Assembly (NCBI GenBank): GCA_022560025.1
Contig: JAFISE010000030.1
Location: 186,001 to 250,000 of the forward strand
Length of the DNA: 64,000 bases
Reading direction: 5' to 3'
From: Stagonosporopsis chrysanthemi
Taxonomy: Eukaryota > Ascomycota > Dothideomycetes > Pleosporales > Didymellaceae
This document shows, piece after piece, positions 11,401-22,659 of the stretch. Under the pieces are notes generated by a model. The model saw only the letters and a list, made by a program, of their open reading frames with translations. It searched no databases and was not told where the DNA came from. Position numbers and translations under genes: made by a program. How positions within the stretch are numbered: position 1 is the first letter of the stretch; each line of letters starts with the position of its first letter.

Positions 11401-12950
11401 GGATACACAAAGTCACGTTTCTATGCGCGACCGCTGGCTATGCTCACCACTTACAAGGGACGTGAGATTCTGCGCCGAACCAAGGAGATGGCTGAGGAAA
11501 AGATGCTTCGTGTTATTTACGGAGATACTGATTCCGTTATGATCAACACCAACGTCGACAACATACAAGATGCGCTCAAGCTCGGTAACGAGTTCAAGAA
11601 GGAAGTCAATGACAGCTACAGACTTCTGGAGATCGATATCGACAACGTTTTCCGCCGCATCCTCTTGCACGCCAAGAAGAAGTACGCCGCCATCAACATG
11701 GTGCCAGTTGACGGTAAATATGTAGAGAAGCTCGAAGTCAAGGGTCTTGACATGAGGCGAAGAGAGTATTGTGCTCTCTCCAAGGAAACTTCCACGTTAG
11801 TGCCTCTCTTCTATCTTCATTCCATATACTGACATCGAACAGCGAACTCCTGAACTTTCTCCTCAGCGGCGAAGATCCGGAAATTGTCGTCGAGAAAATC
11901 CACAACCACCTGCGTGACCTCAGCAAGAAGATGCGCGAGTACTCCGTCCCAGCACGCAAGTACACTATCTACACACAACTTGGAAAGAACCCAGACCAGT
12001 ATCCCAACGGCGCCTCTATGCCCTCAGTCCAAGTGGCTCTACGCCTCCAAGCCAAGGGTAAACACGTCAAAGCCAAAGACGTCATGTCTTTTATCATTAC
12101 GGGTGACTCCTCCGGCTCTGCCGAAAATGCCGCAAAGAACGCCTACCCAGTCGACGAAGTCCTAAAGCCTGGCAGCGAGCTCAAGCCAGACATTGACTAC
12201 TACCTACACAAACAGATTCTGCCGCCGGTCGAGCGTCTTTGCGCGCCTATCAGCGGAACAAACATCACACAGCTCGCTGCCTGCCTTGGTCTCGACACGA
12301 CCAAGTACCGCGTCTCGACGGCCACAGAGGGCAAACAAGAAACTCAGATCCACCCTCTCGAGTCCCAAATCCCTGACTCCGTCCGCTTCGAGAACTGCAC
12401 ACCCCTCTTCCTCCGCTGCAGAACCTGCGCCTCCATGGCCCCTTTCCATGGCATCGCCGACCCCCGCACACGCACCCTCGCGCACGCAGGCATCATCTGC
12501 GCAAACCCAGAATGCAGCACTCCCCTATCCACCCTGTCCATCGTCGCGCAACTCGACTCTCAAATCCGCCAGCTCCTCGCCTCCTACTACGAAGGCGAAG
12601 TCGTCTGCGACGACCCCGCATGCGCACAGCACACGCGCTCGCTGTCCGTGTACGGCAGCCGCTGCTTGGGTCCCAAGGGACTTGCGAAGGACTGTCTCGG
12701 CCGTATGCACTGGGTTATCGGCGAGAAGGACGTCTGGAACCAGCTGCTGTACTTCCAGGCGCTATTCGATGTTGAGAGGGTGGGGCGGATGGAGGGCGCG
12801 GCTGGCGAGGCGCTGGAGAAGAGAAGAGTGCTCGCGCAGGTTAATCGCGAGAGGTGTGAGGCGCTGCAAAGGGTTGTGGGGCGGTGGTTGGAGAGGAACG
12901 GGAGGCAGTGGGTGCAGATGGATAGTTTGTTTAGCTTTGCGCTGAAGTGA
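8445..12950 (+). CDS. POL1: DNA polymerase alpha catalytic subunit
   Basis: Replicative family B polymerase that extends primase RNA primers in the nucleus. Exons are 8445-8733, 8781-8887, 8941-11795 and 11843-12950; they sum to 4359 bases, or 1452 residues, normal for this subunit. The acidic N-terminal region (SRAAKLAELRALRAAGKTR) is typical of Pol alpha. Polymerase motifs are DFNSLYPSIIQ near residue 860 (motif A), KLTANSMYGCLGY near 942 (motif B) and YGDTDSVMI near 992 (motif C, catalytic Asp pair). The exonuclease region DPDALVGHRLDDVDY lacks a full acidic set, as expected for an enzyme without proofreading. The C-terminal fourth exon carries paired Cys motifs (CRTC, CANPEC, CDDPAC, CLGPKGLAKDC) that form the zinc modules binding the B subunit. 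Confidence 0.97.
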
Positions 12951-13538
12951 GTGGTGAGTGGTTAAGGGGAAGTTCTTTTGGGTAAGATTGGGCCATGGGC
13001 GTTTCGCAGGTGGGTTGGGATTGTCTGTCATGTCATGGCGAATGGGTTTGGGTATTTAGTGCATCACGCTTTCTCTGAATGTTTGCTTTCATCTTCTATG
13101 GATCTATCAACCATGTCCCACCCAAGCCACTCACCCAGACTCGTATTGCAAGGGATGCGCTTTCGTTTTTCTTGACATTACAGGTTTCTCGAGAGCAGTA
13201 CAGCTGAGACGAGTCTAGCTCATCTCAGGCTGTTCCCAATCCGTGGTCAGAGGCTCCGTATCAAAAACGTTGCAGAAGTCCTGTAGTCGTTTATGTGCTT
13301 CATGTGCACAAGTCGCTTGGTGACTCCGTCTCACGTGTAGCGAGAGCTAGTTTAACGTACCAATATGATTACAACAAGTCTATATGCATGACTAACTCCT
13401 TGCTCAAACCCTAAACCATTGAGTAACTCCTCGCTTCCAACCCACCTATAGCAAAAAAAAAACCTCCGCTTATCCCTGTTCTCAGCTCTACTTCTGCCCA
13501 CCGAAGTGCCCAACCGCCCTTCGTTCCTCCACAACACT
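12951..13538. other. Convergent 3' region between POL1 and the next gene
   Basis: Terminal region between two convergent genes. No coding signal is seen, and there is only a short poly-A run near 13450. Confidence 0.5.
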
Positions 13539-14573
13539 CTACTGCACCATGACCCCGCGAACCCACTCGCCAAACCCGCCCTCCTCGACACTCTTACTAA
13601 ACGCCACCCAAAACGCCAGCTTCTCGCTCACGGGCCGCGCACAGTGCTCCACCAGCGCCTTGACGCTCAGGCTCCTCAGCCCGCGCACCCGCATCAGCTG
13701 CTCCGCCCACTCGAGATCCATGCCGCCGACGCTGCTGCCGGCGCCCCACTGCCGCTTCATGCGCAGCATGGTGGCGTAGTCCTGCGCGGTCGGGGCGTCG
13801 ATGTGCGTCCAGCCGTTGTCGGGGCGGCCGGCCACGATATTCAGGTGCAGGTGCTGGAGGAACATGGAGGGTTGTGGTGTGGCTTCCGAGGGAGTCGAGT
13901 GGGTGGGTGTTTGCGAGGTGGAGAGGTAGGCGCAGAGGCTTTCCCATTCTGCGCGGTCGAATTCTTTGGTGTAAGGGAGCGCTTTCTTGGTGAGGCTCAG
14001 CCGTTTGACGTGGCTCCGTGAGGTTGGGGTCAGGTCGCTGAGGAAGGGGACGGCGGCCTCGATGCTGGTGTGGAAGGAGAATGTGTAGGTGGAGTACAGG
14101 ATTTTCGAGGCTTCAGCGTGGATCTGACGGTTGACGCTCAGGAGGGAAGGAACCGTGTGACGCAGATGTGCGGTGTACGGGGATAGGAGAACGCGGTATG
14201 TTGTCGGTGTCGTTGTGGTCAGAAACGGACCTTTGATGTTCGATGAGTACACATTCGCAAATTGCGCTTGGTAGTGAGGGAACGTACCGGTCCTGACATA
14301 GTACGTGCTGCGGCGTCGCCATGTCCGGCTTGCTTGAGCACCTAGCCAAGGATCGATTGTTCGGACACTTAGTGTGAAAGGGTCGTTGTTTGTGTCTTCG
14401 GAGAAGTAGGTATGGAAGTCGGGAAGGAGGTTGGCGACCGAGGTGCCATGAGTTGTAGTAGGCTGCGACGATGGGAGCAGCATGTACTCGTATATCATCA
14501 GGCGGATCTCCAGGGGCAGTCGTAACAGCGGTGAGGCTGGTAAGCCATTCACTAATGAAGTGTCTGTAGTCAT
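13539..14573 (-). CDS. Unknown protein with N-terminal LPLEIR motif (F-box/2EXR-like)
   Basis: Single-exon frame of 344 residues. Near residue 17 it has SPLLRLPLEIRLMIYEYML, the short helical module that opens a large, expanded group of Pezizomycotina proteins annotated as F-box-like, 2EXR or DUF domains. Further along, VPSLLSVNRQIHAEASKILYS matches the companion motif of the same group (LLxxxRQIxxEA). The remainder is lineage-specific, with a Ser/Thr/Pro-rich patch (STSQTPTHSTPSEATPQ). By analogy with F-box proteins it might act as a substrate adaptor, but this is not demonstrated for the group. It is convergent with POL1. Confidence 0.75.
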   Translation of the reverse strand: MTTDTSLVNGLPASPLLRLPLEIRLMIYEYMLLPSSQPTTTHGTSVANLLPDFHTYFSEDTNNDPFTLSVRTIDPWLGAQASRTWRRRSTYYVRTGTFPHYQAQFANVYSSNIKGPFLTTTTPTTYRVLLSPYTAHLRHTVPSLLSVNRQIHAEASKILYSTYTFSFHTSIEAAVPFLSDLTPTSRSHVKRLSLTKKALPYTKEFDRAEWESLCAYLSTSQTPTHSTPSEATPQPSMFLQHLHLNIVAGRPDNGWTHIDAPTAQDYATMLRMKRQWGAGSSVGGMDLEWAEQLMRVRGLRSLSVKALVEHCARPVSEKLAFWVAFSKSVEEGGFGEWVRGVMVQ

Positions 14574-15434
14574 ACTGATTGCTGTTTAGGAGGTTTCCTG
14601 CACAGCTCTTCGTTGTCAATTCACCACACCGTTCAAGCTCTCTCTTCTTCAGCTCTTTATGTTCTTTCACGGGCGCCCTTGCTTCGATTCGCGGTGAAGG
14701 TGTCTTAAGGTTTCGCTACTCTCACACCAACCACGTACAAGCGATCAAGACAACAAGAGCACAGCACAGCACAAGGAATCTGGACAAAATTTTGGGCGAG
14801 AGTCAGCCGAGGTGTGGGCGCGACGCGACTTTTGGACGTGCGACCGCGGCGACACGACATGGGAGTCCATCATGGTGCGCTTATCAGAGCGTTGCTTGCA
14901 ATAATTCCGATACCATGATGACCATGATGCAGGTGCCGATGGCACCATACTTTGACGGGTAAAGTCCTTGAGAAGCTAGTCTTGAAATCCCTTGAGGCAG
15001 ATCCCGGTTTGCAGTAGCGCGCAGATACTCGAATTAAGTGGGGATGACGTTTTGGAACATCCTTGGAACCTAGCACGGAAGGATAGGCGATGCGGTGAGA
15101 GATTTCGCGATGAGGTGTCAATCAGCCGACTTGAAGCAGAGTTCGCAACTACAAGCAAGGAATCGGTCCTCTGCAATCAGCCAGTTGATGCTCGCGAACG
15201 TCGCTTGTGCTTGTCCCTGTGATCACTCATCAGCGAGACTCGCTCTTGGTAGCGACAGTGCCGCTTGTTTTGCACGCAATCACGATCACCTGCAAAGTCA
15301 TCCATGCGCAGAGAATGTTGGGCTCGACTGATGGCGTAGGCTTGTACGCCGTTGTTGAGCGATAGGGACACATGACAAGCCACTAACGAAACCGCGACTC
15401 GTCGGCTTTGCGATCCAGTTGGTGTATTCACGTC

Positions 15435-15484
<50 letters not shown>

Positions 15485-16605
15485 CTTGACATCTCCTTGA
15501 TGTCCTCAGGGTCAGGAAGAATCTCAGCTGGCGAAAACCCGTTGACCGGTTGCGAGGACCGGGGAGGTGTGCCTATGTCGAATTAGGGACGGCCGAGAAA
15601 CGTGACCAATGAAAGGAGATCTTGACGACAGACGAAGCAGTATGCCGATTTCTCGGTCAGGGATGAGACGTACCTGCGTCTCGTTGCAAGCTCTGGTCTC
15701 GCTTAGTGGCGGTATCCCTGTTACTGTGCAAGTGGTGAGAGTACTTTGGGATGTAGATGAACAGGCCGGCGAAGAGGAGAGCAGCACATGGACACTGGGT
15801 TTGCAAGACAAGCTAGAACAACGCATGTGTAGATTGATCCCATATATAGAAATGAAGTAAGATAAAGTGGTGTGATGCAACGAAAGAAATCACGAAGGAT
15901 TGTCACGTGCACCTGAGGCGGGTATCCGGCACTGAGGCAGTCGTGATTCTATCATCACATACATACACTTTCATGGACATTGTATTCCGCAGATTCCCCG
16001 ACACAATCGATGATGTGATTCGCACGCTTTTGTAAAGCTGCCAGCTACTTCAACTCCGAAGGACCTGTTCCCATCCACTCTCCTTGCTAAATACCAGTAC
16101 CGTTACTGAATAAAACACTAGAATGACCCGAGATTTTTAGTAGAGTTTGACTCCTTTCCCGCCCGACGCTGTGAACTCAAGATATCGACAAGACTTGTGA
16201 CTATCAAGACACATTCTGAACGCCCATTCGCGATCAACGATGCGAGACACCTAAGTGAGAGGATGCAAGAGCAGCGAACAACCTCAGAGAGAGGACAGGA
16301 AAAAGAGTAAAAAAGAGTTTCATAATACAATGGTCGTGGCCCTAGAGCAAGCGTGCAATATCAAAAAAGACATGCTTTTCATGACCCGTCGTCAATCAGG
16401 AGACTGGTGCAGGAAGAATGGTCCCCTCGCCGGATCGATATCCTTGCCTTGGTGATACCGATGGACTTGGTATCCTTTCACTACCGGCTCCTCCAACTTG
16501 ATCTTGAGGCAGAAAGCATGAAGCTGAACTTAAAAAACCCGGACATCTCCCTTCTAACTGCCTCTTTGCGTGTTTGTGATCAAGTGGTTTGGCTTGGTTG
16601 GCCAC
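14574..16605. other. Long intergenic region containing an (AT)n tract
   Basis: About 2 kb with only short overlapping open frames on both strands and no motif, domain or coherent splice pattern. The one clear feature is the AT microsatellite at 15438-15478. Confidence 0.5.
15438..15478. repeat. (AT)n dinucleotide microsatellite
   Basis: About 20 uninterrupted AT units, a probable length-variable locus. Confidence 0.95.
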
Positions 16606-17881
16606 CTAATGCTGGCCGTAGTTGGTACCCCAGCCGCCACGGCTGTTGTAGTTTCCACCACCGTAGCCGCCGCCGAATCCACCATAGTTGCCGTAGCCGG
16701 CCTGCTGGTTGCCGCCCTGTTGGTGACCAAGGCCACCGAGCCCGCCATACTGGCCGTTGCCGCCAAGGTGGCTGGGATATCCGCCGAAGCCCTGCTGGTG
16801 AGACTGCTGTTGGTGCAGACCCTGTGTGCTTTGGCTAGGGGTGCCCTGAGTAGCTGAGCCGGGACGGCCCTGCTGAGCTCCCAGCGCGGACTGGCTAGGT
16901 ACGGTGCTCTTGGAGTCACCAAAGCCCTTCAGCGAATCATCACCACCCTGCTGACCGCCCTGCTGCTGACCGTACGAGCTCTGGCCTGTGTAGCCAGGTC
17001 GGCTGAAGGAATCAGGAAGACCACCAAATCCACCAGAGCCAGATGTGGCGCTGTGGTTCTGACCCATGCCGGAAGCTGTACGACCGTAGTCGCCAAGACC
17101 ACCAAAGCCGCTTCCACGCTCGTTGGAAGAGACTCCAAAGCCTCCAGCATTAGCCGGAGAAGAGGAGTGCTGGTCGTAGGAAGCCTGGGGAGACATTCCA
17201 TAGTGGTGGGGCTGGCCGTAAACGCCCTTTCCGAAGCTGCCATATCCCTGCTGCTGACCGTAGCCTCCGTATGTGTTGGCGTAGTTGGCATAGTACGGGC
17301 TGTTGTAGTATGGGTGGTTGTACGGGTATGCACCGTGTTGGGGCTGCTGGTTGTGGCCCTGGTGGTGACTCTGCGAAGCAGGGCCAGAAGGAAGCTGGCT
17401 TCCCAGAGCAGGATTGGGAGTGTTGTGTCCACTGTTGGACGCTTCTCCATAACGGCTCTGCTGACCCTGGGAGAAGGTATCTTGCGGGCCGGAGCCGAAG
17501 CCACTGCCGGTGCGTTGCTGAGCAGACCCAGCCTCCTGCTGGCTAGGTGTCTGCTGACCGTAAGCAGCCTGGTAGTACTGCTGGTATGCGTTACGCTGTT
17601 GCTCTGAGGTGAGGTAGTTGAAGGAGTTGTCGGGAGCGGAGGAGAAAGCGCCGGGCTGTGACTGGGCCTGACTCTGCTGGCCAGGGTAGTCGTACTGGTT
17701 CGACGCAGATGGAATCTGCTGGCCGAAGGGGTCGTACGGCTTCTGAGAAGGCGCTGCGGCGGTCTCCGACTGTTGACCATAGCGACCGAACTGGTTGTAG
17801 GACTGGCTGGATTGGGAGCCCTGGTTCTGCATCGCATGCGATGCGAGGGGGTTGGATGGCGACTGCTGCGACAATGGCTGC

Positions 17882-17964
<83 letters not shown>

Positions 17965-19579
17965 CTGTTGCTGCTGTTGGGGTACTGGAGGCAGACCGGG
18001 AGCCTGCTTTGGTGTGGGAACAGACTGCTCGGGCTCTGCCTGCTCGACGTGAGGGGCCTGACGGGGTGCAGGGGGCAAAGAGGCCCTGGGCTGCGCAACT
18101 GGCGAATGCTGAGGAGGCTGAGTCCTGGTCTCTGCCTCCTCCCTATCCTCGTCAACGTCCTCCTCACCGCCGAGACCCAAGCTGCCAAATTGGACCGCCG
18201 CCCTGTCCACGGCGTGGTTTCCTGGCATGACAACTGCCTCCTGCTGCTCCTGAAGCCTTCTCTGGAAGCTAGCGCTGCGGTTTGGTGTTCCGGAAGTAGC
18301 CTTGAGAGCGGTCGTCGCAAATCCGCCAACAGCAGGACGACCAATTGGTGCCTGGCCGGATGTGGAGAGAGGGGTGGCTACTGCACTTCCAATGTCCTTG
18401 GAGCTGGCAACGGTGCTAAAAGTGGTCTCGGTGGGCGGCGGGTGTGACTCGTCAGGCAGGTGTTCGACGTTCTCTTTGGTAAGCTCATCCTTGGAGGGTG
18501 TGATGTTGAGCTCAGCTGTCGGCTCCTCGGCCTTCTCTGGGGTCTTGTTCGTGTCGTCGGCGATAATCGTGGGCTCGTCGACCTCGTCTGCGACAGGAGG
18601 GATCGGTAGCTCCTCGGCCTGGATGGCAGGGTCATGTGCAACTTCGGGAGCAGACGTCTCTGGCGCTACAGGCGTAGGTTCCTTGGGAGGTTCGGCGGCC
18701 TTGGGCGCAGGCTTGGGTGGGGTAGGGTCAGCAGGCTTGGCGAACATGCTGGCCCACGTCTTCTTTGTGGCGATGACAGGGTGCTTGACGGCCTCTTTGG
18801 GGTCGTGAAGCACCTCCGATATAGTTCCCGGCACTGCGTCCTTCTTCTGAGCTTCGGTGGTTGTCGTGTCAGGCTTCGCGCCCCACGCGCCGGTGCTAGC
18901 TTCAGTCGCAGGCTTCGTGTCCCAAGCTCCAGGCTCAGCCGAGGGCGTGTCCCATGCGGGGGACTCGTTTGTAGGCACTGAAGTCGATGCAGTGCGGGGT
19001 CCAGACGACGCAGCGCCGCCACGTCCGCCACGGAGGCCACCACGGCCTCGGTCGGTGCCGCGGCCACGACCGCCACGGCTGCTGTCGAGGCCGCGTCGGG
19101 GAGCATCGCCGCGTGCGCCGCGGATGGTAGACGACTCTGTAGGGGCAAAGTTCTCCTTTGTTGCTTTGGAGCGCGATCGGTCCTTGGCCTTCTTGGGCAC
19201 TTCGCTGAACTGCGAGACGGCGCCTGTGGGGTGGTCAGCAGAGCGAACAGTACAGCGGCAGGGCAGCGCGGCGGCAGCGAGCGGGGGACTCACCCTCGCT
19301 GATCCGTTCGACGGTCCGCTCGAGGTCGCCGTCAGCCTCTTCGATGGCCAGCACGAGGTCGGCGTCAGACCAGTCCGGGAACAGCTCCTTCAGTGTGGCC
19401 AATTGCGACGAGTAGCGCTTCTTGAGCTCGCCCAGCTCGCCCTGCTCTGCCGATGTGTCGATCTTGGAGGCCGCGCTGTCGCCGTTGGTGCTCCGCGCGC
19501 CTCGCGAGCCATAGCCTCCTCCTCGGCCGCCGCGGGCAGTCGTCCTGCCGCGCGCAGGCCTGCTTTGTGCGTCAGACAT
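16606..19579 (-). CDS. DEF1: Def1-like RNA polymerase II degradation factor (CUE domain, Q-rich)
   Basis: In yeast, Def1 recruits ubiquitin ligase to Pol II stalled at DNA damage; its processed Q-rich form enters the nucleus. Exon 1 is 19579-19294 and exon 2 is 19223-16606, joined at ISEG/AVSQF through a 70-base intron, giving 967 residues. Residues 48-95 (LKKRYSSQLATLKELFPDWSDAD... then EADGDLERTVERI) form a CUE-type ubiquitin-binding fold. N-terminal RGG-type repeats, a Pro/Glu/Thr-rich middle, an uninterrupted polyglutamine run near residues 511-545 and a long Q/G/Y-rich prion-like C-terminus follow. The end is Gly/Tyr-rich (YGGFGGGYGGGNYN). CUE followed by polyQ is the diagnostic arrangement. 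Its start is 486 bases from the divergent gene at 20066. Confidence 0.88.
17880..17976 (-). repeat. CAG/CAA trinucleotide repeat encoding polyglutamine
   Basis: Inside DEF1 exon 2. The minus strand reads mixed CAA/CAG first, then a pure CAG block (plus-strand CTG from about 17884 to 17929). Opposite-strand frames here read as poly-Leu, poly-Cys or poly-Ala and are shadows. Confidence 0.95.
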
Positions 19580-20065
19580 GTGAGCTGTGTGTGTGGGGTG
19601 CAGCCGCGCTGGACTCGGTGGTGTGCGTGTTGTGAGGGCAGTGGAGCGGACGTGCGTGGGGAGAGCGGGTGTATTGTTGGAGGGTGATTCGGCGTCGGCG
19701 CTGGCGCTGCGAGCTTCGTTTAGCCAGCGACAGCCTTGGCAGCTGGTCCAATGGCGTCAGAGCGAGCGCGGCGGGCTCGCGTTCGGTGCACAGGGCGGAC
19801 GGCGCTGCAGCAAGTAAGCAAGCAAGCAAGCAAGCAAGGCAGAGGGCGCGTGGGCGAGGGGGACGCCGCGCTGGAAGGCGTCCCACTGTGCGCTGCCATT
19901 GCGCTCCCCGTCGTTTGCTATCCACATCTGTCGATACCTACGTCCACAGCTGGGCGGCGTCACGTGAAGCCCTGGTGCGGCTGTCCCCCGGGCTCCCCAC
20001 CTCGTCACCTCACACCGACGCCTCACCGGCCGACGCACGTCAGTCCACGACACCGCACACCGGCC
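19580..20065. promoter_or_regulatory. Divergent promoter between DEF1 and the unknown gene at 20066
   Basis: A 486-base region between the two start codons. It contains a short direct repeat of AAGC units (AAGCAAGCAAGCAAGCAAGC) near 19816. No specific factor site is claimed. Confidence 0.45.
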
Positions 20066-21349
20066 ATGCCGTCCTCCGTGGGTCAGCGCGCCCTGAGCAC
20101 GCTGGCGAAGAAGCTCCACCCGCAGCTGCCCCTCACACCGCGAGAGAGCCAGCAGCTGCTCAGCCTGCTCACCACCTCCTTCCGCTCCCACCTCGACCGG
20201 GAGCACCCCGTGCATGCAGCAAACACGGCTCAGCAGCCAGTCGTACGCTACACTGCTGTTGAAGGCCACAAGCCCCCTTGTGCTCCCTCTTCGGCGGCGC
20301 TGGCCTCACAGCACCTTGATGCTGTCCTGTCCAATCCTCTGTTCGCCGTGAAGCCCTCACGACGAGGCTCAGACTCTGCTGCCTCCCAAGTCTTGGGGGA
20401 TCCCGTGGGCTGGTTTTTGAACGAGATGGCCGCAGGAACTGCTACGTTGTCCAAGCTTGCCCTGTGTCTCGAGATACTCGACAGACACACCGCTGGTCAG
20501 TCCCCGCAACTGCACCGAGGCAAGACACCGGGCGCCATCATTGGTGAGTGGCTGCGTTCCAGCGGCGCGGATACGTCCAAAGAGTTCCTCGACATGTGCA
20601 CCGCTACGTCTCAGAACAGGCGACCTGATGCTTTCATTTCCCGCCTTGTGAATGTACTGATCTCCGGTGGCGAGAAGCGGCTTCTTTGGACATGGTTTAG
20701 AGGCCAGCCGCATCAAGGGTTCCCGAGCCAAAGCAAGTTGCACGTGTTTCGAAAGCAGCTATTACTCCATATGGTACGCGTTGAAGCCAGCCAAGACCTC
20801 CGTCAAGGCCTTTTGACCTTCGAGAGAGCACACGACATCTCCCAAAAGTACGATTTGACTTGTGAGAGGTTGCGACCTGCCGGCCAATTCCTCGTTCAAG
20901 CTGTCATGGCGAAATCGACCCAGTCGATCGGTCACAATCTCTTCAAGTCCTTCCAGGACTCTACCAAGCTTTGGCTGCCTAGCAAGTGGGCGCAGGCTGT
21001 TGATTCCATGATGTGGCTTCATCATCCAAACGGGGCATCTGCTTCACCAGGATTGCATTTCATCGAAGATCCTGCCGGTGCTGTGACATTCGCCAAGGCC
21101 AGCCCAAGTCAGCGACGCTTCATCGTTCAACTCAGTTTGGGCGTCGCGCGTCAGTTGCTTGAGGAAGAGTGGTACGAAGACGCTCAGGCAGTCATGGCGT
21201 TCTCTAAACAGCATTTCTCCGATCTCGTCTTGTCAAAGCTACCTACCAAAGAAAAGGTGGTCGCTGAGCGCCAGTCAAACAAGATCGAGAAGGCGCGGAG
21301 GGAGGAAGAGAGAAACCTCGAGCTGCTGAACAGTCTCGCACCAGCTTGA
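20066..21349 (+). CDS. Unknown conserved-style protein, possible mitochondrial targeting
   Basis: Single-exon frame of 427 residues starting MPSSVGQRALSTLAKKL. The N-terminus is basic, amphipathic and Ser/Leu-rich and could be a mitochondrial presequence. The body is mostly helical in composition, with no motif I recognise. The C-terminus is charged (KEKVVAERQSNKIEKARREEERNLELLN), probably a short coiled coil. The open frame extends upstream to 19736, but the added segment is Arg/Pro-rich, overlaps the DEF1 promoter side and looks untranslated. It could be a Dothideomycete-specific mitochondrial factor; the function is not known to me. Confidence 0.7.
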   Translation: MPSSVGQRALSTLAKKLHPQLPLTPRESQQLLSLLTTSFRSHLDREHPVHAANTAQQPVVRYTAVEGHKPPCAPSSAALASQHLDAVLSNPLFAVKPSRRGSDSAASQVLGDPVGWFLNEMAAGTATLSKLALCLEILDRHTAGQSPQLHRGKTPGAIIGEWLRSSGADTSKEFLDMCTATSQNRRPDAFISRLVNVLISGGEKRLLWTWFRGQPHQGFPSQSKLHVFRKQLLLHMVRVEASQDLRQGLLTFERAHDISQKYDLTCERLRPAGQFLVQAVMAKSTQSIGHNLFKSFQDSTKLWLPSKWAQAVDSMMWLHHPNGASASPGLHFIEDPAGAVTFAKASPSQRRFIVQLSLGVARQLLEEEWYEDAQAVMAFSKQHFSDLVLSKLPTKEKVVAERQSNKIEKARREEERNLELLNSLAPA

Positions 21350-22076
21350 TTCAAGTGATACCGAAATCTTCTAAAGACTCCAGAACACGTAGCCTAGAGG
21401 GCAAAAGTATGGTACCGACTCCAAGAACGCTTACCTGCCAGACCTTACGGACTGACAGCTCATATTCTCACGCACAGGAAACAACAGCCATCTCTTCGCA
21501 AACACCAAGGACATATCAAACACTCGGTCACCAGCCATTGTCAGCAGCCATTGTCAGCAGCCATTGTCAGCAGCCATTGTCAGCAGCCATTGTCAGCAGC
21601 CATTGTTACCAGCCATTGTCACCAGCCATTGGTGGGGTCGTTGCGTGCAAGTTTAGATGGCGGATTCGCCAAGGGTCCGTCGTGCTACCTCATCGTGTGC
21701 GCTACGAAATGAAGACAAGAGAGGCGTGCGAGTGGGAATATCGAGATATCATATTCCACGGCAACGCTGTCATCGTCTGTTGGTAGCACTGCAGATTCGG
21801 AGGACGACGCTAGGGCACCAACATGAGGAGTCACTGTTCTGCCACAAGCTAGTCACAGCCATCGATAGCGGCAGGCTAAGCGTAAGTCTGCCACGGACTC
21901 GCTGAAAATTACCTCGAGCAGCCGTCGATGCATTCACGTAGTCTGATATCAAAATGCATACACCCATCAGCGTCATCATACGAACCAACCCAAATGACAC
22001 ACCTACCAAACATCAATCAAACCATACCAAAGACCTCATTGCCTCCCAGCGACCTGAATCTCTGCTCTATCTCCCC
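21350..22076. other. Intergenic with a 13-bp minisatellite
   Basis: 3' region shared by the plus-strand unknown gene and the minus-strand VOC gene. The tandem array at 21528-21631 is the only clear feature. Confidence 0.5.
21528..21631. repeat. 13-bp tandem minisatellite, eight units
   Basis: The unit is TCAGCAGCCATTG. Units 2-6 are identical, while the outer units 1, 7 and 8 carry TCACC or TTACC in place of TCAGC. It starts about 180 bases after the stop of the upstream gene, probably in its 3' UTR. Confidence 0.95.
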
Positions 22077-22142
22077 TCACAAACTAAACTCCAATCTATT
22101 CCCCGCAAAATCCCTGTCTGCCATTAGCCCCCTCGTCACACC

Positions 22143-22177
<35 letters not shown>

Positions 22178-22195
22178 ACCCCCCCCCCCCACGCC

Positions 22196-22231
<36 letters not shown>

Positions 22232-22659
22232 ACTCACCTTGCAAAAAACCTCGTCGGATACTCAACCCCCTTCGCGCCACTACTCTCCTCCCCCGGCCGA
22301 TCCGCCTGCATCGGCGCCGCCTCACCGCCCTCCTCAAAATGTGCCCAAACCCTCTCCTGCAGCTCTCTCAGCTCCTCTGTACTCGCGACGCGAAAACAAG
22401 GATGGCGCGACGACAACGACAACGACGACGACGACGATGATGATGACGAGGATGAGGGGTTTGTGAAGTCCCCCGCGCCCCCAATGGCAATGTGCACCTG
22501 CTGGCCCGAGGCGCCGATGTCGAACCACAGCAGCGTGGCGCGCTGTAGGTGCGGGACGGGGCGCGGGGTTAGGCCTAGGGTGCGGCCGTAGAAGGTTGAG
22601 GCGTGCGGGAGGGTGGAGGGCGGGATGGTGAGGTTGATGTGGTGGATGCCTGATATCAT
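22077..22659 (-). CDS. VOC (glyoxalase/bleomycin-resistance fold) protein
   Basis: Small metalloenzyme-fold protein of 152 residues. It begins MISGIHHINLTI, the classic first strand of VOC domains with the metal-binding His, and ends ARDFAGNRLEFSL, matching the family's final D-x-x-GNxxE motif with the metal-binding Glu. The last motif appears only after splicing exon 1 (22659-22238) to exon 2 (22113-22077): a GTGAGT donor at 22237 and an ACAG acceptor at 22114 restore AG+G in frame. The 124-base intron is almost pure G on the transcript strand. A run of about a dozen Ser after FTNP is encoded by TCG/TCA/TCC repeats. The substrate cannot be predicted. Confidence 0.85.
22144..22231. repeat. 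Near-pure poly-C tract (poly-G in the transcript) within an intron
   Basis: Three C runs of about 34 (22144-22177), 12 (22179-22190) and 35 (22197-22231), interrupted by A and by ACGCCA. The tract fills most of the VOC gene intron. Exact length may be affected by sequencing or assembly. Confidence 0.9.

Noticed and set aside
17773..18447. Leucine-, cysteine- and alanine-repeat frames on the plus strand
   Set aside because: Antisense readings of the DEF1 polyglutamine repeat.
21928..22440. Plus-strand polyproline frame
   Set aside because: Translation of the poly-C tract; the minus strand carries the VOC gene with both end motifs.
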